Positions 10,870 to 21,274 of a DNA stretch of 51,443 nucleotides are shown here, piece by piece. The position numbers and the translations under genes are program-made. Position 1 is the first letter of the stretch; every line of letters begins with the position of its first letter. The notes under the pieces are model-generated. The model saw only the letters and a program-made list of their open reading frames with translations, was not told the DNA's origin and did no database searches. Source of the DNA: Sphaerosporella brunnea (Eukaryota > Ascomycota > Pezizomycetes > Pezizales > Pyronemataceae); NCBI GenBank assembly GCA_008704415.1, contig VXIS01000340.1, positions 1-51,443 of the forward strand, in the 5' to 3' direction.

Positions 10870-11284
10870 ATTTTTTTACGGCTGTTATGCCCCGTACCCC
10901 CCAAAACATAGCGAAATGTCCAACGTACCCCCCCCCCCCCGAAGTCTTTTTTATGCCCTATAATGCCTACACCTCAAACTGTGACTCGAGATTATCAGTG
11001 ACTTTCCCAACACGAATCCACCACCTATTCACCCTCGTGCTGACACCATACAAACACTGCTGCCGGTCAGTTTCTTCGCATCCAACGATGTCGACACTCT
11101 GGCAGCCAGAAACCACAACCCCGATCGCAACCACTGTGGCCGCGACCCTGGCAACTGGGGCACTGCATGTTGGGTAGCAGTTCCCCCATTTCAAGATTTC
11201 AAAGAATACCTCGCGCTCCTGAAGGCTTCCATTTCTTACGCCGGTGGCAATACTGTACGGATGAGAACCGGTAGCCATATAAAC

Positions 11285-11840
11285 GGTTCAGTTTTACGAA
11301 TCAGTGACAGGCAGTTTTTTACTGTGGAGCTTGATGCTCGCACCTGTATCTGTACACGCTTATACGGATATCCCTTGTGGGCATGCAGTAGCGATCATTA
11401 ACTGTCTCAAAAAACCAGTGCTATATGGCCCCTATCGAGCAAGAAGATGTTAGAAATCTGCAGAAGGCTGCCGATCAGCGTATCACAGAGGTGGTTGATA
11501 ATACAGCCCGTATCAGAGAGATGGTTGATAATACAGCCCGGGGCCAATCTGGGAACTTCAACAACGACGAGTCTGACTCTGACTCAGAGCTTTCACATGT
11601 TCCAATTGGACAGTGTGAACCTCCCCTACCCAAGGTACCCTGAGGGTGCCCTACAAAGAACAGTTGAAAAAAGGTGACATTCGCCAGAAGAATAATACGC
11701 AGCTGCAGTGGGTTCGCGGCAATCAAAACCTCATGGGAGAAGTACCCAACGGAGCCTCACCACGCAGCTCCACTTGTAAAGGTTTAGGTCACTTTGCATC
11801 GAAGTGCAGAGGGGCCCACATGTAAGGGGTGCGGGAAGCG
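11285..11840 (+). pseudogene. MULE transposase C-terminal remnant (SWIM and zinc knuckle)
   Basis: The frame near 11288-11399 reads FTVELDARTCICTRLYGYP and ends at a Cys and His, resembling the C-x-C...C-x-H SWIM zinc finger at the C-terminus of Mutator-type transposases. A second frame (11425-11643) contains IEQEDVRNLQKAAD and the acidic SDSDSELSHVP, which align with DVRSLKEG and SDSDDSTLSDLP in the relic inside the second MULE. A third frame (to 11829) ends with CKGLGHFASKC, a zinc-knuckle-like pattern. At least two frameshifts separate these pieces, so no functional protein is made. The catalytic DDE part is absent. Confidence 0.6.
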
Positions 11841-11993
11841 TGCAAGAGGGGAACACAGAGCGATCTGCAGAAAGGAGCTGAGCGACCGCCTGGTTTCTCT
11901 TTTTTTTGCGCTGTCAATTTAATACTGTTGGACTCTAAATGAAGACCTATGATCGTCCCTTTCTTCAAGCTATAAGGACGATGCTATTGTGAG

Positions 11994-12448
11994 CAGTGTT
12001 CTCAGTAGCCAGCCCAAACAGCCGGGCGGGCTGGGCCGGCTGCTTTAAGCAGCCAGCCCGGCGGGCTTTTTGCATCAGCCCAAACGGCCCAGCCTGCTTT
12101 CGGGCCAGCCCGGCTGCCAGAGCTTTGAGTGATCTCCGGTGAAGACCGGCCACTGCAAGTGGCGGGGTTCAATCGGCGTCAATAAACTTTTCAGGATCTG
12201 TGATGTTATACTAAACTTCTATCTAGTGATCTCCTCCTAGTCATCGTTTTACACGGCGAACATGTTTATGTACTTTTCATTTCATAGCAGTAGTTTACAT
12301 CACGGTGGTCGTATTTGCCGTCATTGTGGGCTGCAGCCCAAACAGCCGGGCGGGCTTTTTGATCAGCCCAAACAGCCAGCCGGGCTTTTTGATCAGCCCA
12401 CATCCGCCCAACGCAGCCGGCCGGGCTGGCTGGCTGTTGAGAACACTG
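11994..12448. mobile_element. hAT-type MITE with 8-bp target duplication, nested in the MULE
   Basis: Both ends start with CAGTGTTCTCA followed by CAGCCAGCC-type sequence in inverted orientation, and they are flanked by a perfect 8-bp duplication, ATTGTGAG (11986-11993 and 12449-12456). An 8-bp duplication and CAGTG termini are typical of hAT elements. The GC-rich interior repeats the block CAGCCCAAACAGCCGGGCGG two to three times. No coding capacity. Related ends occur at 22552 and 26243. Confidence 0.88.
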
Positions 12449-12570
12449 ATTGTGAGGCGCGCGCATTGGGAGGTGGGGCGGGGTACGGGGCATAAAAAAA
12501 ACTTCGAGGGGGTACGCTGGACAATTCGCTATGTTTTGGGGGGTACGGGGCATAAAAGCCGATTTTTTTA

Positions 12571-13167
12571 TCTTTTGATGCTTTTTCACCGAACATCCAA
12601 CTTGCATCACCGAGCCCCAGTAGAAAACCTACAATTTCCTGTTGATGCGACGTCCGTTCTGTCAATGTCCACCACCGTCAGCGGCTTCAACGATACCCCC
12701 CCTCTACATTACGCCGCCGTTCATTAATAGAGAGCTTCGTCAACGCCGTGGGCGGTCCTGATGCTTCTGTCAGGCTTTGCCAGTGTGATAGGTGACTTGA
12801 ATGGCATCATGTGTTACATAGACCTCTCTAGACTGGCCCTCTCCCCGACCACCTCCATGGGGTTGGTCCGGGAGTGTCTCCGCCGGGCGCGCCTGACCAG
12901 CCCAGCCCGCCCGCTTGAAAGCCTGAAAGCTATAAGACTTCCAAAGGCCTGGCGCTTCGGGGTCGGCTACTGAAAGCCTTTGAAATTTCAGGGTTAGGGT
13001 CACAGGAACGTCCACCGTGAGCGGCTTGAGTTCTACAAAAATATGCAAAGCTGAGACAACGGAGGAGGCGGAAAAAGATATCATTGGGTCACCCGCGGAA
13101 TTTTCCAAAGGTGAGCTTGAATAGATTGGATTGCCTCTTGGTAACGATTCAGTGCATTTCAAGGCGA
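12571..13167. other. Intergenic, short duplicated phrase
   Basis: No supported gene. The phrase GTCCACCGTCAGCGGCTTCA near 12668 recurs as GTCCACCGTGAGCGGCTTGA near 13008, suggesting a small local duplication. A telomere-like GGGTTAGGGT lies at 12991-13000. A 278-codon minus-strand frame crosses this region and the next element; it is rejected. Confidence 0.4.
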
Positions 13168-13714
13168 CAGTAGTAGCGTTCACACCGCCGAATCTGAGCC
13201 GAAACTCACCGAGCCGAAACAAGGCGAAATACGTTGAATCTAGGCGAATCGATGTGAATTCCCCAACCAGCCAACTGACGAAACAAAAATGAAAACACGT
13301 CCCGAATCGACTACCTGCCAAGCCCACTCGTTCGCAGTCATGGTGAAAATTTTTTCCGGAGCCCAGTACCCCAGCCCAGCACCGGGTGAGAGTGTGGTAT
13401 CGCGGCGTGGGTGAAGGGCGTGGTATCGCGGCGCGCGCAAGGTTGTGGTATCGCGGGCACCGGGGGAGGATGTGCGATGACCGGCGGTGAGGTTGTGGTA
13501 TCAGGGGCACCGGGGGAGGATCTGGGATGATCGGCTGTGGTGAAGAAAAAAAATTTTGCGCCGCTGTTTCGAGCTCAGATTCGACCTCTGGATCGCCTTG
13601 TTTCAACTCCGGAGGCGAAACATGGTTCGTCGGATCAGCGAAATAGATCCGGATCTGTTCCGCCGATTCGACCTCGAATCAGGCTCAGATTCGGCGGTGT
13701 GAAAGCTACTAGTG
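13168..13714. mobile_element. Terminal-inverted-repeat element of unclear class, 547 bp
   Basis: The left end reads CAGTAGTAGCGTTCACACCG and the right end, inverted, CACTAGTAGCTTTCACACCG; both continue into CCGAATCTGAGCC, so about 31 of 33 bp match. I see no convincing target duplication. The CACTA start on one side hints at a CACTA-type element but is not enough. The interior contains a direct repeat of about 55 bp (GGTTGTGGTATC followed by GGGCACCGGGGGAGGAT, twice, 13440-13545). Confidence 0.55.
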
Positions 13715-15214
13715 TATCCAACAAGCAGCAAAAACGAATCATTCGTGGTGGATGTTTCCAATGATATCGATCGCATCAGAATTGGCTGGAGCATCTCCAT
13801 CCCAAAGCCACCGAGGCATGGCACTGCCTAACGCCTGCCTGGTAGTCTTTTGCTGCCACTATGCGGCCATATTTTCAGGAACGCTACACGCCTGAAACAT
13901 TGTGGATAGCGTTTTTCATGGTTATATGGCTCTTTGGTTGGGCAGCATGAGAGCCAGTACTGCCAAAAATCTACTCCGGGCACGCGATGGGGGACGATAG
14001 TTGGAGTTCGAACTTACCTCCACCTAATCTGGTTGTCCGGATCTCCTTCTCTGCGCATCCTTTTTTTCGATGCGCATTCTACTAGAGGCCTCGGGCATTG
14101 TCATATAGGGGGGGGGGGGGGATTTTATATCGAATCCAAACCCCGCGGGGAATTGCTGGTACCCTTCGGGGTTGATAGTCAACCCGCTTGGGCAGCGGGT
14201 CAAATTAAGGTGGTTCAGCGATGTCGCCACCACACAAAATGCCTCCGGTGCGAACCCAATCACAGTGTCAGACGCGGCAACCCAATCGCCAGGCCGCCGG
14301 TTCGACCCCGGGGGAGCCAGCTGCCTCATTGGCCAGCAGAGGGTGACAAGCAGGGGCAGAGGACGGCACGCAGAGGGCGTGGGAGAGGGGTGCTCAGAGG
14401 TGAAGGTATAGCCCCCCAGCGCCGCATGCAGTTGGAAGGAACACCCAGCGGGATGACAAGGGCGAAACAGGTCGACTTACACTTCGTGGAAGTGAAAGAG
14501 CATCCGCTGGTGGACAGAGGCAAGAGTTTAGGAGACAGCCGTAGCGCCACACCCAATCCCAGGTGACACACTGGTGCTGAATTGCAACCGTATCAATAGC
14601 CCTGGAGTTATTGATAGATGCCAGCCCTTTCCGCTCCGTCTCCAATGCCACCCTGCAGCTTTCTGTCGAGGCATCTCTGCTAACATCCAGGGAGCTTCTC
14701 ATAGAATCTGCTGGCTGATTCCTGCACTACGCGCAGCCGCTCCATCCAGGCCTCGGGATTTGGCCTGCACACTTTTCTCCACCATCCCCTTCAGAGCAGG
14801 ATCAATGAACCCACCCCATGGAAGCCGACGTCGAAGAGTTATTTTTTCTGCCTTGACGTTCTTAAACGATTCCAAGTATGTGGCCGGAAGTAAGGCCAAC
14901 AGAGCGAGAGGAAGCTTTACTCTGACCGGCTCCGCAGAGCCAACCATCGCAGAGTTATCTAATGCTTTGAGTGCAATACAATGCAATTGGGAATTTTGGA
15001 AACTAAAGTGCCACGTGCGAAGATTTACGCTGCTAGAAAACAATATTACATCATGCAATTGACATTCGTGAAAATTCCTGGCCCTCTAGTAATTCCCTCC
15101 ACTGTGACCAATACCACATAGACTTGCTCATTATTACCGAAACCACTCCTCAAATTTCTCTGCCATGGTTATATGTGTTGGTAGTCTCCTCTACAGAACA
15201 CTGAGGGGTGGGGA
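13715..15214. other. Intergenic, no supported gene
   Basis: Overlapping frames of 100-210 codons on both strands (13934-14571, 14574-15062) have no recognisable motif and conflict with each other. A homopolymer of 12 G lies near 14109. I cannot support a gene here. Confidence 0.4.
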
Positions 15215-15715
15215 TCACGTACTGGCCCAATCAACTTGGCAAAGCCTATATCCAGGGCTCATCCAAGGTTTAACGTTGAAAATCTGGTCGCCGACCCGCA
15301 TAAAGTCCCAAGCAGCATCGCAGTAGTCGTTGAAGGCGAACATCTCCTGGGAGGCCAACCTTTTACGATAGTCCCGCTCGTCAGCAGGATCGCCCAAAGG
15401 GGGAGCCAGCTTCAGAACTGCGCGGCGGACGACGCGTCGGAACATAGTGCGGACCAGCGTGCGACGGACCACTAACGCGCGAGGCTTCAGAATGGCCAGA
15501 CGCTCTAGAGCCACACGGTGCAAAAGGGCTTTTGAATGAAATGTCCACACACGCAATACGGCCGGGCATGCATGGCGGAAAGGGAGTATGTGGATACGAA
15601 TTGCGGTGTCATTGCCATCGTCCAGCTCCTCGTGCAAAAGGACTGCGATAATGTCCAGTAGAATCTCCACCGGAATGGTGTCGATCGTCGTAGGTTTATC
15701 GTTGGTGTCGAGCAT
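15215..15715 (-). CDS. F-box-like hypothetical protein
   Basis: About 166 aa from the ATG at 15715 to the stop at 15215. The frame extends upstream to another ATG at 15814 (199 aa), but residues before the second Met do not look like protein, so I prefer 15715. The segment TIDTIPVEILLDIIAVL fits the N-terminal F-box pattern (Pro, Glu, Ile/Leu, Leu), which recruits Skp1 in SCF ubiquitin ligases. The rest is rich in Arg/Leu helices (LKPRALVVRRTLVRTMFRRV) without recognisable repeats. Single exon, no disruption. It could also be one of the many fungal F-box-like proteins without known substrate. Neighbours give no functional hint. Confidence 0.5.
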   Translation of the reverse strand: MLDTNDKPTTIDTIPVEILLDIIAVLLHEELDDGNDTAIRIHILPFRHACPAVLRVWTFHSKALLHRVALERLAILKPRALVVRRTLVRTMFRRVVRRAVLKLAPPLGDPADERDYRKRLASQEMFAFNDYCDAAWDFMRVGDQIFNVKPWMSPGYRLCQVDWAST

Positions 15716-15814
15716 GCTGAGAGATGTGAATCGGACGATGAAAGATGATCCACCCACTTCGCTTGTTTGCGCAGCTCGCGGGGCGGGCTGGGGTTTAAAC
15801 CCCGATTTCTCCAT

Positions 15815-17796
15815 TCGGAGTCATCATAGCGCGAAAAGCTGGACGGAATAAATTTCTGTGAAAGTGGTGGGCGCGCTCCGACTGGTCGATCCTGTCGAGC
15901 AGTGGAGAAAAAAATCTGTCTGGTCCTTCTGTGAAAAACAGTGGACGGATCAGGCGGACGACACGTCTGAACAACCACAAGGGTTACGTACTGTGATATT
16001 CACCGAGGCTTTGACTACCCCAACCCAAAAGAGACCGTGACTTGCACTTGACGGAAACAAATTCTCGTGGAGCGAGGCCGCCTACAAAAAAATTGCCGTC
16101 CAGGTCCATCAGAGGGTCCGTCTAGACGGCCGAGTCAGGGAAAACGGCCGTTTCGCCTTCATCCAAACGGGCCCTAACTCGGGCAGCTTCACAAACAATC
16201 ACTTGGAGTAGTTCACAGTGAATCACAAACAGTAGGTGGACATCGCTTTGAGCAAGGCAACAAGACAACAGTTGGAGACACTCGAACATAGCTGTTCTTA
16301 CCTATTGCAACTTCCTGTTCCTCGAGCCAAATGAAAAACGGAATCCTTGTACTTCTCGACCTCTTGTGGCCACTTTTCTCCCGCCTGGAGGAGCATGAGG
16401 CGATAGTTTCCCATCACAGGCCAGTGTGTGACAAGTAGATAGGGAAAGCCTCGGGTGATATCGCATGCACTGGTCAACCACCTCCCACAGAGGCCTTCCT
16501 ACCAATTTTTCCCCTCAGCCAAGAAAGCACCTTGTTGCACTTGGTCGGGCCATTCCTCCGCTCCCTCACGGATAAAGCTACTCTTCGCAAGTCACTATTG
16601 GAGCAGGTCCTGTCAGCCTATTACTTAGTGCCTGACATGGCTTCTAGGTTTTCAGACCGGCTTAGGACCAGGGCCGACCCGGCTTGGGAAGTGGTGGTGC
16701 TGTCTGTAGTTGACTGTAGTTGGCCGCTGGCTGTGGCTTAGGCTAACGGAAACTGCAGTTGACCATGGCTGTGGCCCAGAAATGTCAACGGGATCTTCAA
16801 TTCTCTCGCTTTACTTCCCTTAATGGTGGTCCGATTTCGGCATGACAGCGATTTAAGCTGGAAAAACAGGCACCACCGCCAAGAAAACCGGCCGCGCATC
16901 ATAGATTGGCACTCGAATTTCTATCGTCTTCATTTTTGACCTCAGAAAGGAATAGAGAGCACCAGTGGTTGCAGCGCACTTATTTTAGCTAGAACCGAAC
17001 GTGCGAGTAATTTCTTTTGTGGTTGTGGTGTACCAAAAGGCTTCAGTGTGGTCGAACTTTTGCGCGCCAGTGTCCGCGACATATCGAAACGGAGAACAAG
17101 ATTCCATCAACCACGCCTCCATGCGAAGCAAGACCCCCGAAACCACCAAAAACCTACACCTACGGGCCTACCGCATCGTTCAATACCCATACCCACCAGT
17201 CGGAACGCCCATTGGCATAGCTAATGGTTGTTATCGTGAAGGATGTTGAGGTCGCTCTAAGTGAGGCGGAATCCTCTGCCCTCTCTTCACTTCTGGTCTT
17301 TTCTCTCAGAAAAGTGCGACTGACCAGCCCTCTCAGCGGAGAGGCAGAATGGGTGAACGCTTTGTGTTAGATTTCGGTGTTTGGGTTTCGGTCTTTTCGG
17401 CTGCTCGGTCATGGTGCGTCACGCAATGGATCGCTAGGCATCTCCCCAATGCCTCGCCAACCAAACAAAGAACTGGCCGTGTTTCGCCATTGGCGCGATT
17501 TATACTCGTCCCGGCGACCGTATATTTTGAATCCGGTATCGTCGATGCTGCCTTTTCGAACCCGCTTTTCCCCTGCGCTGTAGCATTCCTATCATGATGT
17601 CAGTCCGCAGATCTCTTTGCGGTACGCGATACTTAACGAAACCTACTCCACCTTGCATGTAACCGTACAAGTGAACATCCGTGTGGTGACCACACGGTGT
17701 GCAGTCATTAGTACAGCGCCACTTAATGTAAAGTCATACGTACGTTGCAGTCAAGGAGTATGTGTGTGAAACACGGCGCAGTTGCTTTCATTCAGT
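15815..17796. other. Intergenic, one coding-like frame
   Basis: A 69-codon plus frame at 16532-16741 (containing SLTDKATLRKSLLEQVLSAY) has a protein-like composition but no recognised family. It may be an exon or relic. The remainder shows nothing. Confidence 0.35.
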
Positions 17797-18062
17797 GTCG
17801 TCGCTATAGCTCCTCCACGGCTCCGCTCCAGAATGATGTGCAGTCGCTTCACTCCAAAATCCGACGATCGGAAATTTAGGCTTGAGGCTAGCCACCGTAA
17901 AACGCCACCGAAAAACGCCACCGAAAAACGCCACCGAAAAACGCCACCGAAAACGCCACACCAACTGCATTATATAGTGAATGGCTCCGCTCCAAATCCT
18001 AGAGCTGCGTAGTCGCTCCGCAATATCGTCGCTAAAGCTCCTCAATGGCACCGCTCCACAAT
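17797..18062. repeat. Direct repeat pair enclosing a 13-bp minisatellite
   Basis: The block CGTCGCTATAGCTCCTCCAC at 17797 recurs as CGTCGCTAAAGCTCCTCAAT near 18025, about 37 bp each and 228 bp apart. Between them lie about five units of the 13-bp repeat GCCACCGAAAAAC (about 17890-17955). The word GGCTCCGCTCC recurs in the surroundings. No coding function seen. Confidence 0.65.
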
Positions 18063-18593
18063 GCGCCCCGCATCACAGCTAATCACTCAGCCCCTGGGTT
18101 TGCCGTGTTCAGCCACATTTTTCCGTGTTTTAGCCACCGTCTTTTTTTCGTTCACGTGACTCTGAGGCTCTGTTTGATCTATATAGTTATTGATGGTACG
18201 GCCATGATTCGATACTGGTGCATCACTAATATGATACGAGTGAGGGATCATGTCTCACAGGTCATGTGAAACCTAACCCAACAACGGAGTGACAGCCAAT
18301 GATCGAAAAATGTGGCCACAGTTAACATGCTTCCCAAGAAAATGGTCTAAGTCGTCGTATTTCCGGACACCGCAGGGCAGTGCGGCACCATGGATCACCA
18401 GCGGGCTGTACAACAACGCATGCACTCGCCCTCAGTGCTCAAAGACAGATTACAAAAGGGGTCACTCTGTTCTCATTCCATGCATTTCGCCACATGTTAA
18501 CGATGCAACATCCACAAACCGTATACAATGCACCATCTAGTCTCAGCAGCCGCTCCTCCACCCGTGACGCCGGCGACCGACCTCGCGCACGAA

Positions 18594-18932
18594 CTACCTC
18601 TTCTTCTTCTGCCCATCCGCGTGCGTAAACCCGCGCGTAAAGTAACCCGGCCGCGCCGACGCCTCCTCCACGAAATTGCGGCGAAGCACAAAGTCGCCAA
18701 CCTTGACCAGATCGTCTCCAAGGTCGGTATCGTCGCCGGCGGGGGCGCCGGAGGTGGTGGTGGTGGTGGTGGTGGTGGCCGTTTTCGTGGGCACCGCGCC
18801 GATGCGCTCCGCTAGATGGAATCTTGCGATCCGATCCCACAGCAGGATAGTGATGATTAACACCTGGCAGAACAGAATTGCCGCGAGGAGCAACGCTTCG
18901 ATGTTGGGTGAGCTGTCTTGTTTTCGGGCCAT
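18594..18932 (-). CDS. Small single-pass membrane protein, unknown function
   Basis: 112 aa from the ATG at 18932 (an upstream in-frame start at 18953 is less likely). The N-terminus is short and polar, then residues about 13-33 (IEALLLAAILFCQVLIITIL) form one clear transmembrane helix. After it come a basic segment, a run of eight Thr residues encoded by an (ACC)n tract, and an acidic/aromatic tail ending in KKKR. A type III or tail-out membrane topology is plausible. I recognise no family. The Thr run corresponds to a simple-sequence repeat whose length may vary between strains. Confidence 0.42.
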   Translation of the reverse strand: MARKQDSSPNIEALLLAAILFCQVLIITILLWDRIARFHLAERIGAVPTKTATTTTTTTTSGAPAGDDTDLGDDLVKVGDFVLRRNFVEEASARPGYFTRGFTHADGQKKKR

Positions 18933-19231
18933 GATGCGATGGTGGCGCCGCAAGGAAAAGGTGGTTTGAGGGCGTGGTGTTGTTGTTCGTGGTGGGGTTG
19001 CAGGTGCGGGTCAAATCAAAGGATCACGTTGGCTTTGGAGGGGTTGTGAAGTTTCGAAACGCCAGAGCCGAGCCTCTGATGGGGTAGTTGCACTCTAGAC
19101 GCTCGCGGGAGGTATTTCATGTCGTCACAGTCCAGTCATCGACATCACTCGACACTTGCCAAAAAACTCGCCGTTTCAATGGTGTATGTAGCGATCGATG
19201 TTTCACTATTTGTAAAGGAAGAGACAAAGCT

Positions 19232-19757
19232 TTAGAAGCCTCCCGTTCCATCACGGTAATAACCCTGCCTCCTCTCAATCCCATCATGTGAGCAGCACTC
19301 CTTGACTCGCTTTCCGCCGCAGTGATCAGGCTTGCCTCCCCTCAATCCAATCATGCCATCACCAACGCGTTTGTTGCAAGACTGGGCCTTGGGTGCTGGC
19401 CACGAGGCATCAGAGTCCTCTTCGTCGCTGGGCAAGACGATCGCCGGCGGGGCACCTACCGTGTCTTTCGTCCTCAACGACCAACGTGGCATAGACGCCT
19501 CGGTCGGGTGGCGGCCAGCTTTGCATTCGAGACCGACGTTGGCGGGTTTTGGGGTTCGTGGACGCGGTCTCCATCCTGTTTTGGCTGGAGGGTGACGATG
19601 ATTGTTGTGGCTGTTGCTGTTCCGGGGGCGAGGGCTGGGAGGGCCATGTCAGCTGTGTGCTGTGGCTTGTCTTTCTCGGCTTCTTTCCTTTCACTTTGGC
19701 ATGAAGTTCACATCGGGAAGCTGAGGCAGCGGCTGCGGAGAAGTAAATAGGCAACAC
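19232..19757 (-). CDS. Possible hypothetical protein, reading frame uncertain
   Basis: Two overlapping minus frames look partly protein-like: a Gln/Pro/Ser-rich N-terminal part (19757 down to about 19450) and a C-terminal part from 19492 with VLPSDEEDSDASWPAP, a casein-kinase-like acidic motif. They are in different frames, so an intron or frameshift would be needed to join them. No family recognised; the call rests only on composition and position next to the next gene. Confidence 0.2.
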
Positions 19758-19937
19758 ACCGTGGATCTCATTCGAGTCGCTAAGGATACATGGGAGATTG
19801 TTTCCAAAGAATAAACAATCCCGTTACAAGAAAAGGAAGCAGGAAGCAGAGTAGAACAAACCACAAAACCCTTTCGAAAAACATAAATAAGAGCGGGACA
19901 GATATTTGGAAGCTCCCCTGGTTAACCGTCGCCACAA

Positions 19938-21274
19938 CTACTCCAGCTCGAAATCAGAGTCCTCTTCCCCGCCGGACCCGACGACCGCACGCGTCTTCTT
20001 CCTCTTCGGGCGCTCATCCGCTTCCTCGGAAGAGGAGCCATCCGTGCCGTCCTCAAGCTCCTCCATCTCGGCGTAAAAGCAATCGATCGCGCATTGCATC
20101 GCGGCCAGACAGTCCAGCAGCACTTGCGGCGGCGGGCCGCCTGGCTGCGTCTTGGCATGTCCCGCGACCGGCCTGACCTCCCACGTTTCCGGGTGCGACT
20201 TGCTCGGCTTGCCCACCGACCACAGCTGCAGCTCGGCGTACTCGAGTAAGTGACCGCACGCATTGATCACGTGCACGTTGCCGCGGACGCCCGCAAGCAG
20301 CGGCGTGAGCGGCGGCGGGGGACTCGCCGGGGTCGTCGGCTCCAGGCCGGCCCGCAGCGGCAGGCTGTTGCCGCCGCTCCACGTCGGCGCGAGCCTGGCC
20401 ACGAACGCCTCCGGCAGATGCGTCATGAGCAGGAGGATGGCCGGGCCGTAGGCCGCCACGCACAGGCGGAAGTTGAAACCGACGTTGACCCAACGCCGGA
20501 CCAGCGGCCGCGTCAGGGCTGCGGACGCGCGGAGGGCCTGCAGCTCGGCGAGCACGCGGTCCAGCGCGTTGTTGACGATGTGCCCCGCCGCGCCGACCGG
20601 GGCGTTCCCGCCGCCTGCTGCGCGCTGCTCGCGCAGCGCCACGAAATGGCGGCCGTAGCTCTGGTGCAGGTAGACCATGCACAGGATCCTGTTGAGCACG
20701 CGGACGTTCAGGTCGGGGGCGCCGTCCGCGCGAGCCGGGCGAGCGGCGCTGTTGGTGATGTGCTCGTCGAGGAATTGGGGCGTTGGGGTTAGCTGGGCGC
20801 CTGGCCACCGACTCTCGCTGGGCGTCACTCACCGCGCCTAGATGCGCAGGCAAGTCTTGGACCTTGGACATTCTGGTGAGGTCCCACGTTTGCATGAAGG
20901 ACGATGCGGTGGGGACTCGGAAGAGCCGTGTCCTCGCATCACCGCCGCCCCTGGGCCTGCCGCGTCCTCCGGCTTGCACCCCCTGCAGCGACAGCACGAA
21001 CGCGGAAATCGCATCCATGCGCTGATTGAAAGTCGCGTCGCGAGGCCAATCTCGAATCGTCTGGTCGACGGCCGTCATCGCGGCGTGCTCGTCCGCGCCG
21101 GTGATCTGCTCGTTCAGTCAAAGGTCAGTTGGAGGCGAGCTTGCGTAGGCCGCAGCGTGAGAATGGACAGGAAGCGGGTACCGTCAGATATTGAGTCCCG
21201 TTTCCGTGCGGGCACTGCAGCGTTTGCCCATTGCACTGGTGGCAGTTGCAGACGAGTTGCAGGCGGTTGTCCAT
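19938..21274 (-). CDS. Three-exon GC-rich protein with N-terminal Cys cluster
   Basis: Model: exons 21274-21182, 21108-20833 and 20762-19938, giving 397 aa. Intron 1 (73 nt) has an ACTGAC branch and ends in GAACGAG; its donor GTACCC is weak. Intron 2 (70 nt) has donor GTGAGT and branch GCTAAC. All three exons join in phase 0. The N-terminus contains LVCNCHQCNGQTLQCPHG, a Cys/His cluster that could bind zinc. The middle is helical; the C-terminus (about 355-397) is acidic with an NLS-like PKRKKTR flanked by Glu/Asp stretches, suggesting a nuclear protein. The 5' UTR carries CAC/ATC triplet repeats directly before the ATG. GC content is clearly higher than in the neighbourhood. Similar Cys clusters occur at the N-terminus of some transposon-encoded fungal proteins, so a domesticated or captured gene is possible. 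Family unknown. Confidence 0.6.

Larger units (their letters stand above)
10879..12561. mobile_element. Mutator-like element relic with 9-bp target duplication
   Basis: Long terminal inverted repeats of about 80 bp, beginning CGGCTGTTATGCCCCGTACC at 10879 and, inverted from 12561, CGGCTTTTATGCCCCGTACC. They are flanked by a perfect 9-bp direct repeat, ATTTTTTTA (10870-10878 and 12562-12570). Long TIRs plus a 9-bp duplication define Mutator-like elements. The interior holds the decayed C-terminal part of a transposase and, between 11994 and 12448, a nested hAT-type MITE. Without the nested insertion the element is about 1.2 kb, so it is an internally deleted copy lacking the catalytic region. 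A related element lies at 46898-47796. Confidence 0.85.

Noticed and set aside
12770..13606. 278-codon minus-strand frame
   Set aside because: It runs through the end of an inverted-repeat element, its direct repeats and unrelated flank; no motif, Pro/Ser-rich low-complexity composition.
14265..14335. Possible tRNA or SINE because of a GGTTCGACCCC B-box-like sequence
   Set aside because: No A-box at the right distance and no cloverleaf; probably chance in GC-rich sequence.
18439..19014. 191-codon minus frame overlapping the small membrane protein
   Set aside because: Includes a His run from the same triplet repeat and lacks domain features; the competing frame has a clear transmembrane helix.
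20250..20792. 180-codon plus frame opposite the three-exon gene
   Set aside because: Antisense shadow in GC-rich coding sequence; the minus strand has in-phase exons with good splice signals.
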